Positions 1-6,841 of a DNA stretch of 13,971 bases are shown one piece after another; the first letter of the stretch is position 1; each line of letters starts with the position of its first letter. The stretch is from DASYSA01 sp036003885. Its GTDB lineage: Bacteria; Acidobacteriota; Blastocatellia; UBA7656. The notes beneath the pieces are model-generated. The model had not been told where the DNA came from. It saw only the letters and a program-made list of their open reading frames with translations, and ran no database searches. The stretch lies in contig DASYSA010000409.1 in assembly GCA_036003885.1 (NCBI GenBank), positions 1 through 13,971 of the forward strand, in the 5' to 3' direction. The position numbers and the translations under genes were made by a program.

Positions 1-81
1 CAACCCCTGGTGAAAGCGGCTGTGGCGGTGGATCGCGAGCGATTTCAGAAGACAATTGAATCCGTTATGATGGGTAAGTAA
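1..81 (+). CDS. 3' end of an upstream gene (partial)
   Basis: Frame 1 is open from the window edge to a TAA at 79-81 and gives a 26-residue C-terminus ending RERFQKTIESVMMGK. The composition is that of an ordinary amphipathic C-terminal helix. The family cannot be recognised from this fragment. It lies upstream of the first attC-like repeat on the same strand, so it could be the gene of the preceding cassette or the last conventional gene before the array. It could also be a chance open frame, since only 26 codons are visible. Confidence 0.5.
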   Translation, partial: QPLVKAAVAVDRERFQKTIESVMMGK

Positions 82-153
82 GCTGATGAACTTTTGGCTT
101 GGCAATGTTGAATCAAACACTCTTACTATTGAACGCTGACACTTGGCGCCGCA

Positions 154-245
154 ACCCAACTTCCGCATGCACCCGAACCGGCGATCAATGTTTGCTTGGT
201 GCGTTTCGATGCTACGCTCGGGCCAGGTGATGCGTGGCGTTCGGC
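154..245 (+). repeat. attC-like site 1 (family B)
   Basis: The left box ACCCAAC (154-160) fits RYYYAAC and the right box GTTCGGC (239-245) fits the GTTRRRY position. Inside them CGCATGCACC (164-173) pairs with GGTGATGCG (226-234), leaving one unpaired base in the left arm, as attC hairpins do. It resembles the site at 4082-4172 along its length (CATGCACC, TTTGGT/TTTGCTTGGT, GTGATGCG, GGCGTTCG). The DinB start codon follows 27 bases after the right box. Confidence 0.7.
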
Positions 246-272
246 GGCATTCACAGTCTACCGAGAGGACCA

Positions 273-798
273 ATGGCAGAGACGTTCGAAGCATACCGAA
301 ACCGGGTCCTGAGCTATCTTGGCGATGAGGATCCCATAGGTGTCCAACAATCTACCCCATCGCAGCTCGAGCATCGACTGCGCGATGTCGCGCCCGAGGA
401 GCTGATCCGGCGCCCTGCACCTGAAAAGTGGTCAATCGCCGAGATCGTAGCCCACTTGGCGGATGCGGAGCTGGCGATGGCGTGGCGATTGGCGAAACAT
501 GCTGGCAAATCCGGGAGTGGCCTTGACGTGGTGGGATGAAGCCGTATGGGCGGAGCGCCTGGGTTACACGCAGCAAGAGGCGAGCCTTTCGGCAGGGGTC
601 TTTCGGGCACTACGCGAGAGCAACCTGCGACTGTTGGAGTCGGTCCCGCGCGCACGGTGGGTGGAGTGCTACGGGGTCCACGAGGTACGCGGACGGCAAA
701 CGGTCGAGGAGTTCGTCCGCTTGGAAGCGGCACACGACTTGAACCATCTTCGGCAGATCGACAGCGTCTTGCGTAGATGTCTGGCCGGGCAGTCGTGA
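273..798 (+). pseudogene. DinB-family protein, frameshifted
   Basis: DinB/DfrB-type four-helix proteins carry a three-histidine metal site and include thiol-dependent S-transferases; the substrate here is unknown. The start is ATG 273 with GAGAGGA just upstream; an in-frame ATG at 234 lies in the attC-like repeat and is discounted. The N-terminal half has the family pattern KWSIAEIVAHLADAE with His61. That frame runs into a stop at 537-539. The family sequence resumes in another frame (WWDEAVWAERLGY, then HDLNHLRQID with His154 and His158) to a TGA at 796-798. Removing one G of the GG at 491-492 joins the halves into 174 aa, a normal DinB length with all three histidines. It is therefore either a recent one-base pseudogene or a sequencing error. 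An 82-base gap separates it from the secreted protein gene that follows. Confidence 0.85.
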
Positions 799-824
799 TG
801 GCGCGGGAATGCCGCAACTCGGCG

Positions 825-869
825 CTGCGCCCGAGCGCAGGGCTTATCCTTGATAATGAGCGCCCGAGC
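825..869 (+). repeat. Short hairpin and 10-bp direct repeat in the intergenic gap
   Basis: CTGCGC (825-830) and GCGCAG (835-840) form a 6-bp stem with a 4-base loop. GCGCCCGAGC occurs twice, at 827-836 and 860-869. No T-run follows, so it is a poor terminator candidate. It may be a decayed attC-like element, but no right-hand GTTRRRY box is present. Confidence 0.3.
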
Positions 870-880
870 AGAGGTTTTAT

Positions 881-1885
881 ATGAAACGTAAGATTCTATT
901 CCTCATCGCTACTATCATGGTCGCCGTCTGTGTTCAATATGTCGTAGTTCCAGAAGCCAGAAGCCAGGATGATGCAAAGCGAAGCACAATCGTGAAACGA
1001 ATGTCGCAAACCTCTCCGGAAGGCCTGAAGATCATTGAAAGAATTCAAGCTATGAAACCGGAGATCAACGGAATGCGGTCCGCAAAGACACTGATTGAGA
1101 TCATACAAGAATATGCTTTCAACGTAGGTCCCTATGGCATTAATCCTCTTGGGTGGGAAGCAACCGAGAAAGCGGAGTCGGCTGCAAACTCCTTGGCCAG
1201 ATGGAGAATAGTGTTTCACTATCAGGACTACACAAAGCAGTACTTTGAGGCAGAGTGGGAGTACGACCCAAAAGCGGAGAGGTTGATTCCGTTCGACATT
1301 AAGAATGCCACTCAATTCTGGACAAATGAGGGGCCTCAAGATGGGACACCAAGTCAGAGATTAAAGAAGGAGCCAATCGACTCTGGCGCTGTTCAACAGC
1401 AGAATTATCGCGGCCAGGAGAATGTGAAGTCTCCTGTTGAACCTATCGAACCCAAAGAAGAAACTATTGCAGGCGTCGCTACCAAGGTCCTTTTTGAATA
1501 TCGCTCCTCCTTTGAGACCCGGTTCATTGAGGTTGTAATACCCGATGAGTCCTATTCCAGAGAGAACCTGGAACGAATCTGGAGGCATTATTGTGATAAG
1601 TATGCAGACAAAAAAGACTGGCTGGACGTGAGAATCTATACAAATCGAAGCTATGAATTCAACCGTCAACTTAGAGGACAGCCAGTGAATATGCATACCG
1701 GCGAGACGATTGGCCCAAATGGTACCAGGGTAAGACTGCGCGACTATGAAGCTAGTTTTTTGCGAATGGGTAAGGGCGCGCTTGCTTACGGGGGAGATAA
1801 TGAGTTGATGATATACAGCCCTAATTTAGATGAACCGGAGAAGAAAGTGAGGATCGTGTTGGCAGGCGAAGACCCATTCAAGTAG
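881..1885 (+). CDS. Secreted protein of unknown function
   Basis: This 334-aa protein begins with a signal peptide: MKRK, a hydrophobic stretch (about residues 5-22), then a polar region with likely cleavage near ARSQ (27-29). The ATG at 881 has AGAGG about 6 bases upstream. The exported part is rich in charged and aromatic residues and has no cysteine-rich or catalytic motif that I recognise. A central segment (about 155-200) is proline- and glutamate-rich and probably a linker, with a mixed helix/strand domain after it (FETRFIEVVIPDESYSREN). The composition resembles the many secreted proteins of unknown role in Blastocatellia-type Acidobacteriota, which is an impression and not a family match. 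The TAG stop lies in the left box of the next attC-like site, so this gene ends the first multi-gene cassette. Confidence 0.85.
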   Translation: MKRKILFLIATIMVAVCVQYVVVPEARSQDDAKRSTIVKRMSQTSPEGLKIIERIQAMKPEINGMRSAKTLIEIIQEYAFNVGPYGINPLGWEATEKAESAANSLARWRIVFHYQDYTKQYFEAEWEYDPKAERLIPFDIKNATQFWTNEGPQDGTPSQRLKKEPIDSGAVQQQNYRGQENVKSPVEPIEPKEETIAGVATKVLFEYRSSFETRFIEVVIPDESYSRENLERIWRHYCDKYADKKDWLDVRIYTNRSYEFNRQLRGQPVNMHTGETIGPNGTRVRLRDYEASFLRMGKGALAYGGDNELMIYSPNLDEPEKKVRIVLAGEDPFK

Positions 1886-1983
1886 GAACCACGCACTGGA
1901 GCCGCGCGAGTTCGTTTTTTATGATACGGTCCTGTTGTTTGTATTGCACACGTATCAGCGCCCCGGTGACGCTGGCGTTATGC
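1883..1983 (+). repeat. attC-like site 2 (family B)
   Basis: The left box TAGGAAC (1883-1889) overlaps the stop codon of the preceding gene and the right box is GTTATGC (1977-1983). The arm starting CGCACTGGAGC pairs imperfectly with CCCCGGTGACGC near the right end. The layout (GAACCACGCAC...GGAGC near the left, CCGGTGA.GC.GGCGTTA near the right) matches the sites at 154 and 4082. The roughly 60-base centre is long, as in large attC sites. Confidence 0.65.
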
Positions 1984-1987
1984 GTCG

Positions 1988-1994
1988 AAAGGAG
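1988..1994 (+). promoter_or_regulatory. Shine-Dalgarno that fixes the GTG 2003 start
   Basis: AAAGGAG lies 8 bases before GTG 2003. An in-frame GTG at 1994 overlaps this motif and would leave no binding site, so 2003 is the better start. Confidence 0.6.
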
Positions 1995-2002
1995 TGCTAA
2001 CC

Positions 2003-2275
2003 GTGAATCGAACTGTCGCCGAAAAGCTAAGCGTCCTTATGCTCCAAATCAATTCAAAACTTCAAGACAGCATTGCCTTCGTCCGCGACAGCTGCCCCGC
2101 GGACGAGTTTGAGGCATATCGAAAGGCGGCCGGAGGAGTAATGGGGTCTATACTGCTCGATATTGAAGAACCAATCTACACAGAGCATCCTTTGCTCCGC
2201 CCAGAGGGTTTGGATGGACCATACAGAGTGGACCCGATAATATTGGACCCGAGATTCTACGAATGGACACCGTAG
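2003..2275 (+). CDS. Small conserved hypothetical protein (90 aa)
   Basis: The 90-aa product starts MNRTVAEKLSVLMLQINSKL and has no signal peptide or membrane segment. It is largely helical, with DSCPADEFEAYRKAAG suggesting a helix-turn-helix-packed fold, and ends in a proline-rich tail (LDPRFYEWTP). I recall small proteins of this style (LDDSVAFVRDNC..EEF..YR...G..MG.IL...) as widespread conserved hypotheticals in Gram-negative bacteria, but no function is known to me. It sits 19 bases after the right box of one attC-like site and is followed, 154 bases later, by a decayed one, so it is probably a single-gene cassette. The short size and the strong ribosome binding site next to the recombination site are typical of cassette genes. 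Confidence 0.75.
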   Translation: MNRTVAEKLSVLMLQINSKLQDSIAFVRDSCPADEFEAYRKAAGGVMGSILLDIEEPIYTEHPLLRPEGLDGPYRVDPIILDPRFYEWTP

Positions 2276-2429
2276 GTGAAGTTAAGTTAATTTTCGCGGC
2301 CAATTTGGTGAGGAAGTTGAACAACGTCGATGCTGAAGCCTAGGCGAACCCTTCGCATCTGCCCTGGTAAGGCAAGATCGGTGAGGAGCGTGTAAAGTGA
2401 GACAAAAAGAATGTTCTTAGAGAAGACGC

Positions 2430-2517
2430 GTCTAACTCTCGATGCAGCGGAGCCAAAGAGCTTTCTTTATCACTCCGGGTTTCGCCGTAGCGCGCCCCGC
2501 TGATACCGACCTTAGGG
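2430..2517 (+). repeat. Decayed attC-like site 3 (family C)
   Basis: The left box GTCTAAC (2430-2436) fits RYYYAAC exactly. The right box reads CTTAGGG (2511-2517), having lost the GTT needed for recombination. CAGCGG (2445-2450) pairs with CCGCTG (2497-2502). The middle GGGTTTCGCCGT (2477-2488) matches GGGTGTTCGCCGT in the sites at 6724 and 9457, so it belongs to the same subfamily. It is probably an inactivated site. The rest of the gap between 2276 and 2558 shows nothing I recognise. Confidence 0.6.
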
Positions 2518-2558
2518 TACCGACAGCGCCTTTTAACCAAAGTCACGAGCACCAGCAG

Positions 2559-3539
2559 ATGGCGACCAATCCACCCAAACGGCAAGCCCCGAAGCTACAG
2601 AGATCGCTCATACAGTGGCTGCTTGATTCTGACCCTTCGATCCGCTGGCAGGTGAAGCGGGATCTGGTCGGTGCGCCCGCGGACGAGGTCGCGGCCGAGC
2701 GCACGCGGATCGCCACCGAGGGCGGGGGCGCGCGGCTGCTCGCCCTCCAGGAGGCCGACGGGCGGTGGGGCGGAGCGGCGTGGAACCGCGGGTGGAACTC
2801 CACCATGCACGTCCTGATGCTGCTGCGGGACATGGGTCTCGATCCCGCGAGCGCGGAGGCACGGCGCGCGGTGCGCCTCGTCCGCAACCACGTGACGTGG
2901 CAGGGTTGCGGTCCGCAGGAGTGCGACGGCAACCCCTTCTTCGCCGGCGAGGTGGAGCCCTGCATCAACGGGCAGGTCGGGGCGGTCGGCGCCTACTTCG
3001 GTCAGGACGTCCGAGGCATCGTGGACCGGCTGCTAGCCGAGCAGCTGCCCGACGGCGGCTGGAATTGCGAGGCCGCCAACGGCTCGACGCGGTCGTCGTT
3101 CAACACCACGATCTGCGTGCTGGAGGCTCTGTTCGAGCACGAGCGGGCGGGCGGAGGGACCCCGAAGGTGACCGCGGCCCGTCTCCGCGGGCAGGAGTAC
3201 CTCCTCGAGCGCCGGCTCTTCCGGCGGCGGTCGACCGGCGAGATGATCGAGCGAGATCGCAAGGGCGACGCCGCGTGGACGCGCTTCGCCTTCCCGACGT
3301 GGTGGCACTACGACGTGCTGCGGGGGCTCGAGTACCTGCGCTGGGCCGGCGTCCCGCCCGACGAACGGGTGGCCGAGGCGATCGCGCTGGTCGCGTCGAA
3401 GCGCGACGGCGACGGACGGTGGCCGCTCGAGACCCGGCACCCCGGCGAGATGCCGGTCGAGACGGACGAGGGCGAGGGCCGGCCGAGCCGGTGGAACACG
3501 CTGCGCGCCTTACGAGTGTTGAACTGGTATTCAGCATGA
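2559..3539 (+). CDS. Squalene-cyclase-like / prenyltransferase-repeat protein
   Basis: This 326-aa protein is predicted to fold as an alpha/alpha toroid of the squalene cyclase/prenyltransferase repeat type. Three QW-like repeats are visible: QEADGRWGG (64-72), EQLPDGGWNCE (161-171) and RDGDGRWPL (282-290). The opening WLLDSDPSIRWQVKRDL is typical of stand-alone proteins annotated as squalene cyclase. It is about half the length of true squalene-hopene cyclases and shows no DxDD acid motif, so triterpene cyclisation is unlikely and the substrate is unknown. Five cysteines (117, 122, 135, 170, 186) could bind metal. An open frame reaches back to 2442, but that part is attC-like repeat, so ATG 2559 is preferred; its ribosome site is weak. 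Codons are strikingly GC-rich compared with every neighbour, which suggests recent transfer. Confidence 0.8.
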   Translation: MATNPPKRQAPKLQRSLIQWLLDSDPSIRWQVKRDLVGAPADEVAAERTRIATEGGGARLLALQEADGRWGGAAWNRGWNSTMHVLMLLRDMGLDPASAEARRAVRLVRNHVTWQGCGPQECDGNPFFAGEVEPCINGQVGAVGAYFGQDVRGIVDRLLAEQLPDGGWNCEAANGSTRSSFNTTICVLEALFEHERAGGGTPKVTAARLRGQEYLLERRLFRRRSTGEMIERDRKGDAAWTRFAFPTWWHYDVLRGLEYLRWAGVPPDERVAEAIALVASKRDGDGRWPLETRHPGEMPVETDEGEGRPSRWNTLRALRVLNWYSA

Positions 3540-3624
3540 GACTAACGCAGATGCCGCTGGAAGGGGACTGGCGACGAGCCGAACTGGCCCCCGGTCAGGC
3601 GGCTGGGAAGCAAGGAGGCCGGCG

Positions 3625-3999
3625 ATGCCTGATGAAAGCGATCGCCTGACGCGCAGCGAGTCGGGCCTGGTGGAGCGGCAGCGGGCGACGCCGTTGAAGC
3701 CTGCTGTTTGGATGACGAGTGTTCTGGTGTGGGCGACGGTCGTCGGGTTGTTCCTGCGCGTGCCGACCTGGGCGGGTGTCTTCCTCTGCTGCTTGACTGG
3801 GGTCTCGTTTCTATTCTATCTGGTCTCCTACATCTACCTCATGGTTGCCGATCGCGACGCGTTGCGCAGCGAGCGGTACCGCGAGCCGCGGGTCGCGCTC
3901 AAACGAGGAGTGGAGAGACCACGCATCGGCGCCGTGGAGGAGGATAGCAGCGGAACGGCAAATACTCGAGTCGGACAGGCAATCGAGCGAGAGTACTGA
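3625..3999 (+). CDS. Small membrane protein, two transmembrane helices
   Basis: The 124-aa protein has a polar N-terminus of about 25 residues and two hydrophobic segments: VWMTSVLVWATVVGLFLRV (about 28-46) and GVFLCCLTGVSFLFYLVSYIYLM (about 51-73). A charged tail with the pattern DRDALRSERYREPR follows. AAGGAGG at 3612-3618 lies 6 bases before ATG 3625, a strong start signal. The tail just after the second helix suggests a peripheral cytoplasmic segment. No enzyme motif is seen and I do not recognise a named family, although short two-helix proteins with the D.DALRSE motif do occur as conserved hypotheticals. It follows the cyclase-like gene by 85 bases and shares its GC-rich codon use in the first half, so they may have arrived together. 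Confidence 0.75.
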   Translation: MPDESDRLTRSESGLVERQRATPLKPAVWMTSVLVWATVVGLFLRVPTWAGVFLCCLTGVSFLFYLVSYIYLMVADRDALRSERYREPRVALKRGVERPRIGAVEEDSSGTANTRVGQAIEREY

Positions 4000-4081
4000 A
4001 AGAGTCCTGGCGCTGGATGGAGCGGCTGGGCTTTCAGTCGACGAACCTGGAGGCGGCGGGAGCGCGATCCCAGGCGGTGAG

Positions 4082-4172
4082 GCCAAACCATCGCATGCAC
4101 CGGAGCGCGTGACCTGTGCTGTTTGGTATCCTTCGGGTTCGCTCGCGCGCCCAGTGATGCGGGGCGTTCGCT
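4082..4172 (+). repeat. attC-like site 4 (family B)
   Basis: The left box GCCAAAC (4082-4088) and right box GTTCGCT (4166-4172) flank the arms CGCATGCACCGG (4092-4103) and CCAGTGATGCG (4151-4161), which pair with one bulged base. It aligns along its length with the site at 154-245. The gap between 4000 and 4271 holds this element and no gene. Confidence 0.65.
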
Positions 4173-4271
4173 TGCTGCGTACGAGAAGTAACAGAATGCA
4201 GTATTCACAGTCGAAAGACTCATTTGGTCATTTGGTGAGACCGCCTCTTGAAACCGAAGACGAAGCTATCG

Positions 4272-4871
4272 ATGTCAATGTCCCTGGCCCAGTTCGACAA
4301 TGGCTATTGGTACGCGACCGACCTTAAGGAGTTTGCAGAGACGATCGGTATCCCATCCGCGACCAGGCTACGCAAAGACGAGCTCGAGAAGGCCATCAAA
4401 CTCTTTCTGGAGACCGGCAAGATCAAGAGCCCAACCTGGAGAGGCCTCTCGACCTCAGGCACTAAAGACGTCGAACGAGGGCTGAGCCTCGATCTTCCGG
4501 TGGTGGTCTACACGAACGATAAGGAGACCAAAACTTTCCTTGAACGAGAAGCTCAGAGACTCGCTCCTGGTTTGAAGAGGAAATCCGGCGTGCGTTACCG
4601 GCTCAATCGTTGGCGGGAAGAGCAACTCATTAAGGGCGTCAAACTCACCTACGGAGATCTGGTCGAAGAATACATTCGACTGAACCAGACCAGGGAGCCC
4701 TTCGCCCAGATCCCTCACGGGAGATACATCAACTTCATAAGTGACTTCCTGGCTGGGGAAAAAGGCGCCACGAGGGAGCAGGCGATGAGGGCCTGGGAAA
4801 AGCTGAAGGCACTGGACGCTCCCAAGAACTATCGTTCGTGGGTGAAATCTAAATCGTCGAAATCGAGTTGA
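4272..4871 (+). CDS. SAP-domain protein (DUF6434-type)
   Basis: The 199-aa protein begins with a region (about 16-48) that fits a SAP helix-loop-helix: ATDLKEFAETIGIPSATRLRKDELEKAIKLFL. SAP folds usually bind DNA or RNA. A second conserved part (about 68-190) contains LDLPVVVYTNDKETKTFLERE, RKSGVRYRLNRWREEQ, IPHGRYINFISDFLAGE and the ending APKNYRSWVK, which I recognise from cytoplasmic bacterial SAP-domain proteins of unknown role. A TTG at 4248 would add eight residues; ATG 4272 fits the family start better, though neither has a strong ribosome site. It carries a serine/lysine-rich tail. The next gene starts 13 bases after its stop, so the two are probably translated from one message. Confidence 0.8.
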   Translation: MSMSLAQFDNGYWYATDLKEFAETIGIPSATRLRKDELEKAIKLFLETGKIKSPTWRGLSTSGTKDVERGLSLDLPVVVYTNDKETKTFLEREAQRLAPGLKRKSGVRYRLNRWREEQLIKGVKLTYGDLVEEYIRLNQTREPFAQIPHGRYINFISDFLAGEKGATREQAMRAWEKLKALDAPKNYRSWVKSKSSKSS

Positions 4872-4884
4872 CCGTGAAATCAAG

Positions 4885-5367
4885 ATGACGCTAGCTCTCA
4901 ACCCAGCAAAAGGTAGACTCGGGGCGCGGGTGTTCGAAAACCCGCATATCGGTCTCAAGCCTACTCTGTTTTACGACATCGAACTGCCGCTTGAACCCTT
5001 CGTTTACGAAGGCGAGCTTCGGCGAACGTCGGTTCGTCTCGATTTCATCACTCTCGACGTTATTGGCTGGCAAGAACTCGCAGGAAGATCCTTCGATTTT
5101 CCAAAGAACCCCGCCCCCGGTTACATCGACGGTTCAATCTACCTTGGCGACGTGCATAACCCGGTACACGTAGGCACGATTCACTTCGGCCAATGCGACG
5201 GGCGACAGCTCGCGGCCAGGATTGAACTGATGTTTGATTTCGAGTACGAAGGTCTTGTCGAACTTGGGGTCGTCGGGGCCTCGTGGGACATCGTGCTTGA
5301 ATTTGATCCCGATCAGATCGACGCCGCAGCAACGGAGGCGAGAGACTTCACGGGGCTTATTTCCTGA
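4885..5367 (+). CDS. Unrecognised soluble protein (160 aa)
   Basis: There is no signal peptide and no membrane segment. The sequence is rich in alternating hydrophobic residues (YDIELPLEPFVYEGEL, TSVRLDFITLDVIGWQELAG, HVGTIHFGQCDGRQLAARIEL), which implies a mainly beta fold. It contains the pattern PGYIDGSIYLGDVHNPV and ends with an acidic stretch, LEFDPDQIDAAATEARD. I do not recognise a named family. The size, cytoplasmic beta-rich make-up and cassette setting would fit an orphan immunity or small binding protein, but that is speculation. It starts 13 bases after the SAP-domain gene with no clear ribosome site, which suggests translational coupling, and is followed by a short hairpin at 5386-5407. 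Confidence 0.7.
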   Translation: MTLALNPAKGRLGARVFENPHIGLKPTLFYDIELPLEPFVYEGELRRTSVRLDFITLDVIGWQELAGRSFDFPKNPAPGYIDGSIYLGDVHNPVHVGTIHFGQCDGRQLAARIELMFDFEYEGLVELGVVGASWDIVLEFDPDQIDAAATEARDFTGLIS

Positions 5368-5375
5368 CTCAGGCC

Positions 5376-5407
5376 ACCGAACAAGGGCGAGCACCGGAGC
5401 GCTCGCC
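5376..5407 (+). repeat. Hairpin, possible attC left half
   Basis: GGCGAGC (5386-5392) and GCTCGCC (5401-5407) form a perfect 7-bp stem with an 8-base loop. ACCGAAC (5376-5382) just upstream resembles a left box, and the spacing after a stop codon fits an attC start. No right box follows before the next gene, and there is no T-run, so it is either a remnant or an unrelated hairpin. Confidence 0.35.
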
Positions 5408-5456
5408 GCAGAAACTGGTCGTAGCTGGAATTGGTCCGTCGAAGAATCCATCACTT

Positions 5457-6092
5457 ATGACCTTGCCACAAACAACCAGCTATCTCACTAAGCTGTTCGA
5501 GGAACATGGTGTGACCTGCGTCGTTGAGAACGACTGGGTCGTTCCGAACTCAGAACTTCCAGCACTGCGCGCGCATTGGCATCCAGGATCATCGAACGGG
5601 CGACTTGATGTTCAAGCTCTCATTTCAGATGGGGTAGTCATTGAAGAGTGCTTCGCCGGCGTAGGCGAAGGCGAACGAGGAATAAACGACGCACTGGCAA
5701 ACTTCACCATCAACTCCTTTCATGTCCTTCTTGCCGCGCTATGGGGAAAGAACGACGCGAGCCAGGTAACGACAGAAGCCTGGGAGGTTCACGGCAAACG
5801 ATACACCGCATACATTGGCAACTTCGGCACGCGGAGCTCAGATGGTGTCACGCCACATATTCCGAATGAGCTGTTCGCCGGGATTGAAGAGGCTGTCAAA
5901 CATGAGCCGCTCGGCGCGGACATTCATTGGTTCCGAGCCTTCTTCTGCAATATCGCCGGGAAGTTCACCTTTGAAGCGCTTAAGGACAACGAGAACTGGG
6001 ATGCAGGTTTACGCTGCCTCGAATCGGTTCGCTGGGCAAAGAGCGAGGGCTATTACAGTGTCAGACTCTTCGCGATCCTTCGCGCCGCCTAA
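5457..6092 (+). CDS. DUF6348-family protein
   Basis: The 211-aa protein has the pattern I associate with DUF6348: an N-terminal helix (LTKLFEEHGV), then RLDVQALISDGVVIEECFAGVG, the helix INDALANFTINSFHVLLAALWG, EAWEVHGKRYTAYIGNFGTR, HWFRAFFCNIAGKFTFEALKDN and ENWDAGLRCLESVRWAKSEGYYSVRLF. It is probably cytoplasmic and its biochemical role is unknown; relatives are found near polymorphic toxin and immunity loci as well as alone, by recollection only. ATG 5457 has only a weak ribosome site. The TAA stop at 6090-6092 is embedded in the left box of the next attC-like site, a typical cassette arrangement. Confidence 0.85.
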   Translation: MTLPQTTSYLTKLFEEHGVTCVVENDWVVPNSELPALRAHWHPGSSNGRLDVQALISDGVVIEECFAGVGEGERGINDALANFTINSFHVLLAALWGKNDASQVTTEAWEVHGKRYTAYIGNFGTRSSDGVTPHIPNELFAGIEEAVKHEPLGADIHWFRAFFCNIAGKFTFEALKDNENWDAGLRCLESVRWAKSEGYYSVRLFAILRAA

Positions 6093-6150
6093 CTCTTCCA
6101 TGGAGCGGACCCACTGCGCCTCCGCGGTCCGCTCATGTAAAACGTCAGAG
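6087..6150 (+). repeat. attC-like site 5 (short type, family A)
   Basis: The left box GCCTAAC (6087-6093) overlaps the stop of the DUF6348 gene. GAGCGGACC (6103-6111) pairs perfectly with GGTCCGCTC (6126-6134) around a 14-base loop. The right box position holds GTCAGAG (6144-6150) where GTTAGGC is expected, so the site is probably worn. Its length of 64 bases and its AGCGGAC start are typical of short attC sites in mobile integrons. Confidence 0.65.
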
Positions 6151-6244
6151 TGCCAGTGCGCTACTGGAGCGAGCGAGCTGGATCCAATGTTTTGAACGGT
6201 ATACTTGAGGGTTCGGCGCAGCCGGGTGATGCGGGACGTTCGGC
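6151..6244 (+). repeat. Second attC-like element directly after site 5 (family B half)
   Basis: The right end, CCGGGTGATGCGGGACGTTCGGC (6222-6244, quoted in part), carries box GTTCGGC at 6238-6244 and matches the right ends of the sites at 154 and 4082. The stretch GGTATAC...GGGTTCG before it also matches the centre of the site at 4082. A 5-bp inverted repeat, CCAGT/ACTGG, is at 6153-6157 and 6163-6167. The left box is unclear. Confidence 0.4.
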
Positions 6245-6261
6245 CCCCACGAGTTGACCAG

Positions 6262-6714
6262 ATGAAATCACCGTTTGTTTACGACAAGGCGAAATACCAT
6301 TACGAAACGATCGAGCAGTATGGGCTATCGGAAGAGCACGCAGCCAACCACACCGTCGTCTTTTTTCGCTGGTTAATCGAGCACGACTTGATGAACAATT
6401 TTTTCGTCGTCGAATCAGGACGCATCCTTGAGACGTTTCGGGCTCGCGAGGCCAGCATCCACGAGGTCTACGAATGGTGGGACTGTTGTCTGATCGATGA
6501 GATGTTGTCGGACGAGGGCAACAGATTCGCCAGGTACTACTTCGATTTCGCCAAGGGCAAGTATATCCATGACTACATCGAGCTGTTGCAGGGATCGTTG
6601 CCTTCGGAATTCCACATCGACTACCCAGAGGAGAACTACCAGCGCATGAAAGAAGTAATCGACACTCGCTACAAGGAATGGAAGTCTTCGAGGAAGCGAT
6701 GGTGGACATTCTGA
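6262..6714 (+). CDS. DUF7832-type small protein
   Basis: The 150-aa soluble protein begins MKSPFVYDKAKYHYE and has the conserved pieces NHTVVFFRWLIEHDL, LSDEGNRFARYYFDFAKGKYIHDY and YKEWKSSRKRW, which I associate with the DUF7832 group of small acidic/aromatic proteins of unknown function. An open frame extends back to 6205, but those first 19 codons (RVRRSRVMRDVRPPRV) encode the attC-like repeat and should be discarded in favour of ATG 6262. No strong ribosome site precedes it. The gene with its downstream attC-like site forms a unit of about 570 bp (6238-6808), a classical single-gene cassette size. A role in immunity to a toxin is possible from comparable genes, but nothing here proves it. 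Confidence 0.8.
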   Translation: MKSPFVYDKAKYHYETIEQYGLSEEHAANHTVVFFRWLIEHDLMNNFFVVESGRILETFRAREASIHEVYEWWDCCLIDEMLSDEGNRFARYYFDFAKGKYIHDYIELLQGSLPSEFHIDYPEENYQRMKEVIDTRYKEWKSSRKRWWTF

Positions 6715-6723
6715 AACCCGTGG

Positions 6724-6814
6724 GCCGAACTTGGGCGTGCAGCGGAGCGGGCGAATGGGTGTTCGCCGTGATTCGAGTGTTACATCGCGCGCCCGCTGAA
6801 CTGGAGCGTTAGGC
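6724..6814 (+). repeat. attC-like site 6 (family C)
   Basis: Left box GCCGAAC (6724-6730) and right box GTTAGGC (6808-6814). AGCGGGCG (6746-6753) pairs perfectly with CGCCCGCT (6790-6797). The long central part GGGTGTTCGCCGTGAT (from 6757) and the following CGAGTG.TAC are nearly identical in the site at 9457, so the two sites share ancestry. Confidence 0.75.
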
Positions 6815-6841
6815 GCTTGCTTCGGCAGTCGGGAGGAGAAT

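Noticed and set aside
314..817. 167-aa open frame on the minus strand
   Set aside because: It is the shadow of the DinB gene; its arginine- and proline-rich sequence has no family pattern, and the opposite strand keeps a clear DinB motif on both sides of the frameshift.
2765..3649. 294-aa open frame in another + frame
   Set aside because: It is an alternative frame of the GC-rich cyclase-like gene and is dominated by arginine, glycine and alanine, as expected for the wrong frame of high-GC coding sequence.
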